From: Stomoxys calcitrans
Taxonomy: Eukaryota; Arthropoda; Insecta; Diptera; Muscidae
Direction of reading: 5' to 3'
NCBI RefSeq assembly: GCF_963082655.1
Contig: NC_081554.1
Coordinates: forward strand, 129,333,962-129,397,961
DNA length: 64,000 nt
This document shows positions 10,930 to 21,822 of this stretch, in pieces; position 1 is the first letter of the stretch; the number at the start of each line of letters is the position of its first letter. Made by a program: the position numbers and the translations under genes. The notes below the pieces were generated by a model, which was not told the origin of the DNA, searched no databases, and worked only from the letters and a program-made list of their open reading frames with translations.

Positions 10930-11648
10930 TCAAGAATATCCTCTCTTAAAACTAGCTACTTTTTGGTTTCCAATCAACTTGAAGTCGTTTATAGCTTTAA
11001 AGACCTTGGATTTCTAACAGACCAATGCTTAAACTTCCGTCAACACAACTCAATGGTTGTAAACAAAGCACGTGGTGCTCTTGGCTTCATGAAACGCTGG
11101 AGTAAAGAACTTAATGATTTCTCTGTGACGAAAAACTTATATACGTCGCTATTCAGAAGTAATCTCGAGTACAGTTCAGTGGCATGGGATCCGTACTACA
11201 ACATTCATTTTGATTCAATAGAATCGGTTGAAAAACAATTTCTATTATTTTGTCACCGTCGAAATGGGTGCGACAGAAGTTCATTAATTTCGTAAAAGTA
11301 CCGATTAAATCTACTACCTACCTACATTAAAATGTCGTAGAACTATGCTAAACATTATGTTTTCGACTAAATGATTTCATGGTTTCTTTTCTTTAACGTT
11401 CCTGTCAGACCTACCAGATATTTTGATCTTTTAAAAATTTCTTATTATAGAACCAACTATGCCAATAATGATCCTTTTCGGCACCTATGTTATCAATTTA
11501 ATCAACTGAAGGATATATTAGATCTATCTGAGAACCGAGTAAAATGGAAAAGGAAAATTATATTATTTTTAAATTCTTAGGTTAACACATTTGTAAATAT
11601 ATTGTTATTAGTCTGTAAGGGTATATATTATCTATAGACTTAAATAAA
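10930..11648 (+). pseudogene. Non-LTR retrotransposon 3' end (RT C-terminus)
   Basis: The last part of a LINE polyprotein, forward. One frame (10963-11295) carries the post-palm/thumb block with FKDLGFLTDQCLNFRQHNS, ALGFMKRWSKELND, LYTSLFRSNLEYSSVAWDP and IESVEKQFLLFCHRR, a pattern seen in many dipteran RTs. A frame change near 11296-11370 is followed by the C-terminal tail to the stop at 11578-11580 (DPFRHLCYQFNQLKDILDLS). A ~65-bp 3' UTR runs to the start of the next HINE. 5'-truncated, as expected for incomplete reverse transcription. Different lineage from LINE-1x. Confidence 0.75.
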
Positions 11649-12508
11649 ACAAGTAAAAAGGCATTAAGTTCGGCCGAACTTTGGATAGCCACCATCTCGG
11701 GCATATATGTAAACCCCATTTCGTCACAATCCGGCGAAAATTGGATAACTTAAGGACCCAAATTCGGTACGGACATTGAGTGGTCTAATATATATGTCAC
11801 TATTAATTTTTGTGTAACAAAATATTTGTCTTTTTGGCAGATATATCCAATTAAATATAAACCGATTTGAACCATATTAAGGTCGGATATCGTGAGGCTC
11901 AGAAAAACTCACTGTTTCAAATTTCAGCGTAATCGGGCAATAAATAAAGCTTTTATGGGCTTCAGTCCCCTTACCGGTAGATCGGTCTATATGGTAGCTA
12001 TATCTACCTGTAGTCCGATCTGTACCATATTTGGGTCGGATGTTGGAAGGCTTAAACATGCGCACCATTCCAAATTTCAGCGCAAAAGCACAGTAGCACA
12101 GTAGTTGGAAGTGGAACCGATTTTTTATTTTTATAACAAAATACTTCGTGCAAAATTTCATTCAAATCGGATAAGAATTGCGACCTCTAGAGGCTCAAGA
12201 ATTGAAGACCCATGATCGGTTTATAAGGCAGCTATAACAAAACATGGACCGATTTAGCGCATTGGCAATCCCAACCGACTAACACTAATAAAAAGCATTT
12301 GTGCAAAATTTCAAGCGGCTAGCTTTACTCCTTCGAAAGTTAACGTGCTTTCGACAGACAAACTGACGGACATGGCCAGATCGAAATAAAATGTCACGAC
12401 GATCAAAAATATATATACTTTATGGGGTCTCAGACGAATATTTGTAGTATCTACGAACAGAATGACGAAATTAGTATACCCCCATCCTATGGTGGAGGGT
12501 ATAAAAAT
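11648..12508 (-). mobile_element. HINE-A/B chimera
   Basis: The hairpin side (11648-~12100) is family A: AACAAGTAAAAAGGCATTAAG, TTTGGATAGCCACCATCTCGG, CTCACTGTTTCAAATTTCAG and a TTTTATGGGCTTCAG block. From ~12130 on it is family B: CGACCTCTAGAGGCTCAAG, TCAAGCGGCTAGCTTTACTC, TTCGAAAGTTAACGTGCTTTC, CAGACGAATATTTG and the tip CCTATGGTGGAGGGTAT. The junction sits near a CACAGTAGCACAGTAG repeat. The hairpin is shortened to GTTCGGCCGAAC, losing the GGGCC part of its centre. Confidence 0.85.
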
Positions 12509-12529
12509 AAATTTATAGCAATAATCCTA

Positions 12530-12763
12530 TTGGTTGCCCAAAAAGTAATTGCGGATTTTTCATATAGTCGGCGTTGACAATTTTTTTCACAGCTTGTGAC
12601 TCTGTAATTGCATTCTTTCTTCTGTCAGTTATCAGCTGTTACTTTTAGCTTGCTTTAGAAAAAAAGTGCAAAAAAGTATATTTGATTAAAGTTCATTCTA
12701 AGTTTTATTGAAAATGCATTTACTTTCTTTTAAAAACTCCGCAATTACTTTTTGGGCAACCCA
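12530..12763. mobile_element. Mariner-type MITE, copy 2
   Basis: 234 bp with inverted ends TTGGTTGCCCAAAAAGTAAT and TTACTTTTTGGGCAACCCA, TA at 12528-12529 and 12764-12765. The internal sequence matches copy 3 at 45859 in the same direction (TCATATAGTCGGCGTTGACA). One G is lost in the left terminus. Confidence 0.92.
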
Positions 12764-12978
12764 TATTTCTTTTGACAGCAGGTGCGATTTTATGCCCAAT
12801 TCATTAAATCCAGCATTCTTCGCTAAATTGTCAATATATTTAAAAAAACGATTTTTTTTGTTGTAGTGGCTTAGGAAATAAAATGGCATGGGTCGGATTA
12901 AATTCCGCATCCTCTTTTAAGCCTGTCCTAAAAAATGAAAGGTTTTTTTTTTTAATTTTTAAAATTTTAAATATTTAA

Positions 12979-14086
12979 AACAAGTAAAAGCGTGCTAAGT
13001 TCGGCCGGGCTGAATCTTATATACCCTCCACCATGGATCACGTTTGTCGAGTTATTTTCCCGACATTTATTCTTAGGCAAAACAAGATATGAGGAAAGAT
13101 TTGCTCTGCTATTAGAGCGATATCAATATATGGTCCGGTTTGGACCACAATTAAATTATATGTTGGAGACCTGTGTAAAATGTCAGCCAATTCGAATAAG
13201 AATTGCGCCCTTTGGGGACTCAAGAAGTAAAATAGAGAGATCGATTTATATGGGAGCTGTATCCATACCATAATAGACACGTATGTTGATGGTCATGAGA
13301 GGATCCGTCGTACAAAATTTCAGGCAAATCGGGTAATAATTGCGACCTCTAGAGGCTCAACAAGTCAAGATCCCAGATCGGTTTATATGACAGCTACATC
13401 AGGTTATGAACCGATTTAAACCATACTTGGCACAGTTGTTGAAAGTAAGATTAAAATACGTCATGCAAAATTTCAGCCAAATCGGATAGGAATTGCGCCC
13501 TCCAGAAGCTCAAGAAGATCTGTTTATATGACAGCTATATCAGGTTATGAACCGATTTGAACCATACTTGGCACAGTTGTTGGATATCATAACAAAACAC
13601 GTCGTTCAAAATTTCATTCCAATCGGATAAGAATTACGCACTCTAGAGGCTCAAGAAGTCAAGACCCAAGATCGGTTTATTTGGCAGCTATATCAAAACG
13701 TGGACCGATATGGCCCATTTACTATACCAGCCGACCTACACTAATAAGAAGTATTTGTGCAAAATTTCAAGCGGCTAGCTTTACTCCTTCGGAAGTTAGC
13801 GTGCTTTCGACAGATAGACGGACGGACAGACGGACGGACAGACAGACAGACGGACGGACGGACAGACGGAAGGACAGACGGACGGACAGACGGACGGACA
13901 GACGGACGGACGGACTGACGGACGGACAGACGGTCGGACAGACGGACGGACATGGCAAGATCGACATAAAATGTCGCGACGATCAAGAATATATATACTT
14001 TATGGGGTCTCAGACGAATATTTCGAGTAGTTACAAACAGAATGACGAAATTAATACACCCCCCATCCTATGGTGAAGGGGGGTAT
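12979..14086 (-). mobile_element. HINE-B3, part of a 5'-to-5' fused pair
   Basis: Family B in reverse with hairpin end at 12979-13020 (GTTCGGCCGGGCTGAATC, one stem mismatch), a ~150-bp-unit array, an expanded GGAC-type tract and the head. The tip CCTATGGTGAAGGGGGGTATA at 14069-14086 runs straight into the inside of another family-B element in the opposite direction. Confidence 0.85.
13810..13952. repeat. GGAC/AGAC minisatellite inside HINE-B3
   Basis: About 140 bp of GACGGACGGACA and GACAGACAGACA blocks, the longest of its kind in the window. Other copies hold 20-60 bp. It corresponds to the CCGT/CTGT microsatellite that marks Drosophila INE-1 elements. Arg/Thr/Asp- and Ser/Val/Arg-rich peptides read across it are artefacts. 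Confidence 0.95.
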
Positions 14087-14893
14087 ATTTGTTATAATAT
14101 CCAACAACTGTGCTAAGTATGGTTCAAATCGGTCTGTAACCTGATATAGTTGCCATATTAACCGATCTTGGGTCTTGACTTCTAGAGCCTCTAGAGTTCG
14201 CAATTCTTATCCGATTGGAATGAAATTTCGCACGACGTGTTTTGTCATGATATCCAACAATTTCTTAAGAATGGTTCAAATCGGTCTATAACCTGATATA
14301 GCTGTCATATAAACCGATATTGGGTCTTGACTTCTTGAGGCTCTAGAGGGCGCAGTTCTTATCCGATTTGAATGAGTTTTGGCACGACGTGTTTTGTTAT
14401 GATATCCAACAACTGTGCCAAGTATGGCTCAAATCGGTTCATAACCTGATATAGCTGTCATATAAACCGATCTGGGATCTTGACTTCTTGAGCCTCTAGA
14501 GGTCGCAATTATTATCCGATTTGCCTGAAATTTTGTACGACGGATTCTCTCATGACCATCAACATACGTGTTTATTATGGTCTGAATCGGTCTATAGCAC
14601 GATACAGCTCCCAAATAAATCGATCTCTTTATTTTGCTTCTTGAGCCCCCAAAGCGCGCAATTTTTTTTTTCGAATTTGCTGACATTTTACACAGGTCTC
14701 CAACATATAATTTAATTGTGGTCCAAACCGAACAATATCTTGATATCGCTCTAATAGCAGAGCAAATCTTTTCTTATATCCTTTTTTGCCTAAGAAGAGA
14801 TGCCGCGAAAAGAACTCGAAAAATGCGATTCATGGTGGAGGATATATACAATAAGATTCGGCCCGGCCGAACTTAGCACGCTTTTACTTGTTT
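14087..14893 (+). mobile_element. HINE-B4, 5'-truncated, fused to HINE-B3
   Basis: Forward family-B array beginning abruptly at TTGTTATAATATCCAACAAC with no head or tip, running five units to a complete 3' end: CATGGTGGAGGATATATAC, hairpin ATTCGGCCCGGCCGAACTT and AGCACGCTTTTACTTGTTT. With HINE-B3 it forms a 1.9-kb inverted structure bounded by two 3' hairpin ends. Confidence 0.85.
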
Positions 14894-14972
14894 CTGATAA
14901 TCTACCCACGATTCGAAGCCAGGCATTAAGCGTCATAGGCGGACATGCTAACCCTTGCTCTACGGTGGCCCA
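14894..14972 (-). mobile_element. SINE head fragment
   Basis: In reverse this reads GGCCACCGTAGAGC, GGTTAGCATGTCCGCCTATG and CTTCGAATCGTGGG: the A-box and B-box region of the tRNA-derived SINE, without its body. It sits exactly between two HINEs. Confidence 0.8.
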
Positions 14973-15025
14973 TATATATGGAAGCAATATCTAAATCTGG
15001 ACCGATTTCGGCCAAACTCTAAGGG

Positions 15026-15060
<35 letters not shown>

Positions 15061-15391
15061 TGTCTAAATCTCAACCGATTTCTATAAAATTAGCCAGTAA
15101 TGTCGAGAGTCATACAAAAATCTTTCCTGCCAAATTTTGAGAATCAGAAGTAACCTCTTTAGCAATATTTCTCAAAATCGATCGAACATATATCACATCA
15201 AAGAAAATGAATGTGCCAAATTTGAAGACGATCGGATGAAAATTGCGACCTGTCGTTTGTGCACAAATTAATATGGTCACACAAACATACAGGTATACTT
15301 TGCAATGGGTCTATCTCTTCCGTTTGGTGTTACAAACAAATGTACCAAGTTATAGTACCCTGTACCACAGTCGTGATGTAGGGTATACAAA
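14973..15391 (-). mobile_element. HINE-C2, fragment with (AT)n
   Basis: Part of a family-C element in reverse: AATCTCAACCGATTTCTATA, AGCAATATTTCTCAAAATCG, GATGAAAATTGCGACCTGTC, GTTACAAACAAATG, and the 5' tip TACCCTGTACCACAG followed by GTGATGTAGGGTATAC. The 3' hairpin side is missing. A short AT tract (15025-15052) lies at the position where other C units read GCGATATATATATGGGAGC. Confidence 0.75.
15025..15052. repeat. (AT)n microsatellite in HINE-C2
   Basis: About 14 AT dinucleotides between GGGT and GAGAGAGATG, inside the family-C unit. Confidence 0.9.
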
Positions 15392-17666
15392 TGATTTTAT
15401 TCTGCACTCTTTATGAATACGCAGAAACGAAGAAAATGAAAGAACTTTTAGTTATCCCCGTCGATTTTTTGCAGTTACTAACTTGATATGTATATACTGG
15501 CAAAAGCTACCAAAATTTTAGGTGCGCCTACCAACCTACAAAGAAAAAAAACTGGTAGTATTCTACCAAAAACTGGTTAGGATAAGATTTTACCTAAAAA
15601 TTTTTACAGATTGTAATGCTGGGAACAGTGGTGAAAAACTTTAGCAAAATAGATATTTGGTAGAAAAACTTTTTCGTAAAAAAATTCCGTTTTGTAAAAC
15701 GTGTCTTGAGGGGAGTGTGCAGACTTTTCTGTGCGACTGCATATACAAATATGAATTGATATCAGATCAATATTTAAATATGTTACAAACTGGATGACTA
15801 GACTAGTATACCCCCTTTCAATGGTGGTGGGAATAAAAAATGTCTACGATACTCTCAGATGGAGGGTACACTTAACTTTGCACCCAATATTTCCAATGAT
15901 ATATAATTATCAGGGCGTGATTCTCACACATTTTTTAAAAGATTTTACTCTCGTATATTATCGTACTACTCACTTCTGTAGACTTTCTTCTTGTGTTTTT
16001 TTCTGCTGTTGAAAACCTAAATGCTTAGAACATTAGGTGATAATCATTTATGCTCCATAATTGTAAATTTTTGCAATTAACAAGTTAAAACAAGAATCAG
16101 ACGCATATTGAATTAGAAGTAAAGAAATATTTACATCGTCCCTTCTCTTGGCTGGGTGGCATTTGTCCCGCTACAACTTTTATCAACATTGTTGCATAAC
16201 GCCTCAAAGGCTTTAAAAACTCTTGCACATAAAACAGTGGAATTAACAGCAACCAGTAGCAGCTGCTTCCCTAATGACATGTTTAATAATTCCATACAAT
16301 TTCAAAGTTAACGGAGGCATTATGCGTTTTCAAAAAACATTTAGATCTTCATTATGCAAGATTGTAAATTCATGTTTCGCCAGTTCGTCCAAACGTCAGT
16401 GTGTAGTTTACCAAGCGAAGAAATTTACTTTAAATTTTATTATGTTAGTGGTGCTGATGAAAGAATGTCATCATCATGCAATGAGAAAGTCACCAAGCTC
16501 ACATAGGCCATTGCATTTTTGTGTTGTGAGGTGCCTTTGGCCATCGATGCGACTTAACCCATTGTGAGGATGACAGCTATCACGGCCAAACATGATCGAT
16601 ATTCCGTAAATTGCTTTGCGTTCGATTTATGTGGGTAATTAATGAAGTAATCTGAATAAGCAGCCTCTTATCTGCACATTAAGTGGATTCAAATGGGTTG
16701 AAGTTTTTTTTTTATCCAAACTCTTGGCCTCACTCTGTCGAGCATTTGCATAATTCAGTTGAGTTGAGGCGATACGAGAACTCGTTATCCGTTAAAGGGG
16801 GATTTAAAAATTCAATAAATTAAGTGCGCGTTAGCTGTAATTAATACATTGAAACAGATATTAATGCTGATCATAAATTATATGATTAATGTCTGTTTTC
16901 CCTGCTCAGTGATTACAGGCCGCAGTTTGGAGGCGGCAAAGACGGCATACGGGTAAGGGCGGATTGGTGAACACGCCACATGCAACTGTCCAAGATGATT
17001 ACCTCGTTGTATGGCTTGCTAGTCTGAGACGCCACAGCAATCACCGCCACCATTCTATATGTTCGTCGATAAAGGCGCTCACTTTGAATTGAAAATCTCC
17101 ACGTAAATGCAAAGAAAATGGATTATAACCCACAATTAAAATCGTGTAATTAATGGCTACCATTCAGCAAAGAGCGTGTTTTAATTTTCATTTTTATTTT
17201 TTGCCCCGTCCAACTCATAACAAGTGGATAAGTGCCATTCGTGAAAGAAAACTCATTTCAAATTCAGTTTATTTCACATTGTATTAAGTGAATATTGTGG
17301 GCATTATGGCACTAAAACCGGAATGAACATCACAGCTCTAGTTCGAATAATGTGTGTCACGTATTCGTTGGTACATATAAGAATGTCAATTTATACCAAA
17401 AATATTTAACAATCATCAAGATACATTTGGCAAAGAATATCTATTGATTTAAGCTTCAATGTCGCAGGTCAGTATGCAGTTAATTTGTCCAGACCGAATC
17501 TGAAATGCCCTCCGTCAAGGTTCGCGAGTTAAGTTAAGTTCTCTGGGCTATAGGTCTTAACACAATCTCATATTCAATTAATATATTGGTCGAAGTTAAC
17601 GCGACCATCAACCGCAGTCCCTTAACCGAAAGAAAAATGCATACCTTATGGTAGGCCAGAGAATAA
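15392..17666. other. Low-repeat island; possible conserved non-coding DNA
   Basis: Mostly single-copy-looking DNA. 15392-15760 holds nothing I recognise. After a HINE tip fragment, 15840-17640 has more balanced composition and stretches typical of dipteran non-coding constraint: homeodomain-like TAATTAATGAAGTAATC near 16635, GTTAGCTGTAATTAATAC near 16828 and ATTAATGCTGATCATAAATT near 16861. Reading frames up to 97 codons lack splice or domain support. No exon, tRNA or promoter is called. Candidate host regulatory DNA only. Confidence 0.4.
15765..15838 (-). mobile_element. HINE 5' tip fragment
   Basis: ATCAATATTTAAATATGTTA then ACTGGATGACTAGACTAGTA and TACCCCCTTTCAATGGTGGTGGGAATA: head and tip of a HINE (family uncertain, closest to D) with no body. 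Confidence 0.75.
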
Positions 17667-18377
17667 AACAAGTAAAAGCGTGCTAAGTTCGGCCGGGCCG
17701 AATCTTATTGTATGCCCCCACCACCATGGATCGCAATTGTCGAGCTCTTTCCACGGTATCTCCTTTTAGGCAAACAAAGGATAAAAGAATATTGAATATT
17801 GGGGGCCATAGTAAAAGTCATTGTGTAAAATTTCAGCCAAATCTAGTAAGAATTGGACACTTAGGGGCTGAAGAAGTATAATTGGGAGATCGGTTTATAG
17901 GGGAGCTGTATTAGGTTATAAACCGATTCATACCATATTCGACACGTATGTTAAAGGTCATGGGAGAAGCCATTGTACTAAATTTCAGCCAAATCGGATA
18001 ATTACTGCGCTTTTTAGAGGCTCAAGAAGTCAAGATCCCAGATCGGTTTATATGGCAGCTATATCAAAACGTGGACCGATGTAGCCCATTTACAATCCCA
18101 ACCGACCTACATTAACAAGAAGTATTCGTGAAAAATTTCAAGCGGCTAGCTTTACTCCTTCGAAAGTTAGCGTGCTTTCGACAGACAGATGGACGGACGG
18201 ACGGATGGACGGATGGACGGGCGGACGGACAGACGGACGGACAAGGCTAGTTCGACTTAAAAAGTCATGACGATCAAGAATATATATACTTTATGTGGTC
18301 TTAGACGAATATTTCGAGGAGTTACAAACAGAATGACGAAATTAGTATACCCCCATGCTATGGTGGAGGGTATAAAA
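17667..18377 (-). mobile_element. HINE-B5, short family-B element
   Basis: Complete at both ends but only ~710 bp: hairpin end at 17667-17706, TGCCCCCACCACCATGG, about two and a half units, the GGACGGAC/GGATGGAC tract at 18180-18242, head and tip GCTATGGTGGAGGGTATAAA. The loss of units relative to HINE-B2 is the usual way these copies vary in length. Confidence 0.9.
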
Positions 18378-18459
18378 ACGTGGTTACTTTACGATGAAAC
18401 AAGTACACTGATAGAAAAGTTGGTAGTGAGAAGCAGCAGTTTATTGGGATGTTTATTAC

Positions 18460-18495
18460 ACACGACCTAAGGAATTTTAAATCCTTAGGTCGTGT
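18460..18495. repeat. 14-bp perfect inverted repeat (hairpin)
   Basis: ACACGACCTAAGGA at 18460-18473 and its complement at 18482-18495 enclose the 8-bp loop ATTTTAAA. It lies at the border between non-repeat DNA and the truncated start of the LINE that follows. It could be the scar of an inversion or end-joining event; no known element end. Confidence 0.8.
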
Positions 18496-18854
18496 AAGAT
18501 GATCAAACGTGCCTCCTGGAATCTTTTCTGCGAACACCTTAGTAGGGTAAAATATGCTGCCAAGACGAAAAAGTTTCTTTAAATTCCATTACCCAACTGC
18601 AACGTTATGAGAGGACATGGGAGTGAGAGCAGAGACAACGGAGGACATTTTGAGGCTTTTGATGAAAACACATTTTTCATAGGATGCGCCGGGACTCACG
18701 AAGACACCGGAATCTTGGAATAATGAGGTTGATCGAAGACATATCATAACAGAATTTATGGTCAAGGAAGCCTTGAGGAGCTTCAAACCATTTAAGCCAC
18801 CCGGACAGCGTTCTAGGACTTGCATATACTCCTAAAGTCTGGCAAAAGGCAAGG

Positions 18855-19157
18855 GTGGTATTCATACCCAAGCCCGGCAAGGCAACCTATGCGACACCAA
18901 ACGCCAACAGACCTATAAGCTTTACGTCCTTTCTACTCAACACTATGGGACGTATTGTGGATACCATGATAAAGAGTAGGACATCTATTGAACTTCTCAT
19001 ATACAAACAGCATGCCTATGTCAAGGGAAGGTCGGTGGAAACTGCACTGCACGAGATTGTGTATAAAATAGAAAAATCATTCGATGTCAAAAAGTACGCA
19101 TTGGTGGTATGCATTGACATCGAAGGGCTTTTAACAATGTGCGGACCGACATATTGA
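18855..19157 (+). pseudogene. Reverse transcriptase fingers/palm fragment
   Basis: Contains VFIPKPGKATYATPNANRPI (the K-P-G-K plus R-P-I motif of RT blocks 1-2), LNTMGRIVDTMI, QHAYVKGRSVETALHEIVYK and YALVVCIDIEGLLTM. The last is the block with the first catalytic aspartate (CIDIEG), where a D-I-E-G-A-F-N-N-V order is expected. AF is disrupted by a frameshift that ends the frame at 19157. The YADD block lies further on in other frames and is not clearly preserved. Confidence 0.85.
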
Positions 19158-20089
19158 TCCAATCCTTAGACAAGTCCCGGGTGGACTGTGCCTTAGAGAC
19201 TGGATGAACCATATGCCGAGGAACAGGGGGATATATTGTGGGTCCCGCGACATAAACGTAAGGGAGTCACAGGGCACGCCACAGGAGGGCAATTTATCGC
19301 CACTCCTATGGGTGACCACCATGAATAACCTATTACGGATGCTGAGTAGGAGATGACATACGACTGGACTAGACACAGGTGTTAACCCAGAGAAGACTGA
19401 AAACAGCCTATTTACATTAAAGACGAAGATGAGCAAAGTTAATGCACAGCAATTCCCCAATACAACTATGTCCACAACGAGGTCAAATACTTAGCAGTGA
19501 CTTGGACAGGAAACTGAATTGGTAATATCACATTTTGCAGCTTACTGGCAAAGCTCACTGATGTTGGGCACTACGAAGACGGGCCGTAGGCTTGAAATGG
19601 GACCTGAATCTGATGAGGGCACGCCCACTAATGCACTGGAGACCATTCTAGATATCCGACCGAATGTGAGTTTGTGAGCAGCCACTGCGGCTATGACATT
19701 TAAGGCGATGGAGAATGTAGAGAGGATAGAAGCAGGTCATATCATATTGATGTAATCGAAACGACGCTGGGAAGCCTGGAAGGAATGGGAGAGGTTTCTA
19801 ATCGGATACCTGAGACGATACTTGATGTCGAGTGCGAGGCACTGTTCCCAGCGGTACAGTCTTGGACTTTAGGAATTCTGGTATTGTCATCTGGAAGTTC
19901 ATTCTTTTAGGATGGATCAAAGATAGCGAACAGAGTGGGCCTGAGGGTGGCGATAACGAAATGCGGTGCGATGGTGTGGTGTTAACGCGAGGCCGTCGAA
20001 TGTGAACATCTTTACGAACAGTTAACTTCCCATCAGAGCAATAAAAGCTAGGAGGGTAAAATTACGAACTGTCTTGGAGTACAAGAAGG

Positions 20090-20500
20090 AGATTAACGCC
20101 TTTTCTGAGGATGGCATGATCCGCATTGTTTGGATGCCGGGCCATAGCTGAGTAAGGGGGATTGAAGGGCAGAGGACTGCCGTCAATATACTTGGTTAGC
20201 TCAAAGTCTTTCGGGTCGACGCTGTACTTGGGCGACGTACATGCACCTTACACTGTGACAAAAAGCGACAAAAAGCCTATGGGGACATCCGGATCGTGAG
20301 AAGGCGAGGCTATTACTGAAAGCAAGTAAGAGAAAGATCCGAATAGCTTTCGGTATTATAAAGGGATACTTAGGACTAGGATCTCACTCAACCAAAATAG
20401 GTGCGGAAAGAGATAGAATGTATAGGAAGATGATAAGACATTGGAGCATTTTCTATTTCGTTGTCCTGCTTTCACACCGGCACTTAGCTGCGAATGCAAT
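20090..20500 (+). pseudogene. LINE RNase H C-terminus and zinc knuckle remnant
   Basis: Near 20120 the translation reads MIRIVWMPGHS, the conserved W-V-P-G-H-S of retroelement RNase H, followed by an in-frame stop where G-V-x-G-N-E would continue. Near 20428 it reads EDDKTLEHFLFRCPAFTPAL, the E-T-x-E-H-x-L-x-x-C-P signature after the RNase H domain. Both confirm the lineage, and the stop confirms that it is dead. Confidence 0.75.
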
Positions 20501-20545
20501 AACAAGCATTAGCCGACTTAGGGGCGTGGTAGGGGAAAAAATTTG

Positions 20546-20855
20546 AGATTAGGCTCTCCGACATCTTTCTTTAATTTGGCCGAGATCGGTCCAGATTTTA
20601 ATATAGCTGCCATAAAGACCGATCTCTTGATTTAAGGTTTTGGGTATAAAAGGCATTTATTGTCCGATTTCGCTCAAATTTGGGACAGTGAGTTGTGTGA
20701 GGCTCTTCGACATTTTTCTGCAACTTGGCTTAAATCGGTCCAGATTTGGATATAGCTACCATTAGGATTTTGATGTAAGGTGGTTTACATATATACCCGA
20801 GGTGGTGGGTATCCAAAGTTCGGCCCAGTCGAACTTAAGGCCTTTTTACTTGTTA
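20546..20855 (+). mobile_element. HINE-A4, 3' portion
   Basis: Two family-A units and a full 3' end with hairpin GTTCGGCCCAGTCGAAC (one G.T pair) and AAGGCCTTTTTACTTGTT. The 5' side is cut off at the end of the LINE. An internal deletion joins ATAGCTACCATTAGG directly to the GGTGGTTTACATATATACCC pre-hairpin part. Confidence 0.85.
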
Positions 20856-20902
20856 TGTCCTTATTTGTTGACTTGTTTCGTTATGTTGTGTATGTTTATC
20901 TG

Positions 20903-21822
20903 TTTTTATACCTTCCACCATTGGATGTAATACATCGAAATATTGATCGGAGAGTAAAAACTATATATTCTTGATTGAATTGACCATTTACGGCGATTTA
21001 GCCATGTCCATCCGTCGGTCTGTCTGTCGAAAGCTCGCGAACTTTCAAAGGAATAAAGCTAGGCGATTGAAATTTTGCAGAAATACTTTCTATTAGTGTA
21101 GGTCGGTTGAGATTGTAAATAAACTGATCTTCGATCTTGATTTCATGCGCCTCTAAACGGCGCAATTCTTATCCGATTTGGCGGTAATCGTTATCGGTTT
21201 AAAACTTTATATATCTGCCATGTAAACCGATTTCAGATCTTGACTTCTTAAGCCTCTAGAGTGCTCAATTTATATCCGATTTGGCTGCAATTTGGCAAAA
21301 CGTTTTTTGTTTCGACTTGCAACAGCTATGCCATATGTTCAAAATCGGTTCAAAACTTGATAAAGCTCCAATATTAACCGATATCCTGATTGAATTTTAA
21401 GCCTGTGGAAGGCGCAATTTTTGTCCGATTTGGCTAAACTGTTTTTCAACAACTGGGACAGTGTTGAAAAACAGTAGTTTAATTTAGTAGTTTAATAGTA
21501 TTATCTTTCCCCATACGTGCCAAACATGGTCTGAATCGATTCATAACTTTACTCGATTTTACTTCTTGAGCCACTATAGTGCTCTATTCTTATCCAATAT
21601 GGCAGAAATTTTGCGCAATGACTTCTACTATGGTCTCCAACAGCCAAACCAAGTATAGTCCGAATCGGTCGATAACCTGAAATAGCTCCAATAGCATGAC
21701 AATTTTGATCTGTCCTTTGTATGTCTATAAAGAGATATCGGGGAAAAAAATGACAAATGCGATCCATGGTGGAAGCCATATAAGATTCGGCCAGGCCGAA
21801 CTTAGCACGCTTTTACTTGTTT
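20903..21822 (+). mobile_element. HINE-B6, complete but old
   Basis: Forward family-B element: tip TTTATACCTTCCACCATTGG, head ACTATATATTCTTGATTGAA, CCATCCGTCGGTCTGTCTG, four diverged units and 3' end ATTCGGCCAGGCCGAACTTAG CACGCTTTTACTTG. It has more substitutions than HINE-B2 or HINE-B7. Confidence 0.88.

Larger units (their letters stand above)
18496..20540 (+). mobile_element. Non-LTR retrotransposon LINE-3 with RT and RNase H (dead)
   Basis: A forward, 5'-truncated LINE covering the pre-RT linker (IKRASWNLFCEHLSRVKYAA near 18500), RT (18840-19480), the RT-RNase H linker (19530-19720), RNase H (about 19880-20200) and a C-terminal zinc-knuckle-like region (about 20425-20500). Frames change repeatedly, so it is inactive. 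Architecture is that of RT plus RNase H lineages (I/R1/LOA/Jockey neighbourhood); related to, but diverged from, LINE-1x at 50000-54420. Confidence 0.8.

Noticed and set aside
13681..14076. Arg/Thr/Asp-rich and Ser/Val/Arg-rich peptides resembling low-complexity proteins
   Set aside because: They come from the GGAC/AGAC minisatellite of HINE-B3 on either strand.
16274..16567. 97-codon forward frame in the low-repeat island
   Set aside because: No recognisable domain, no splice sites or codon bias visible, and length within chance expectation.
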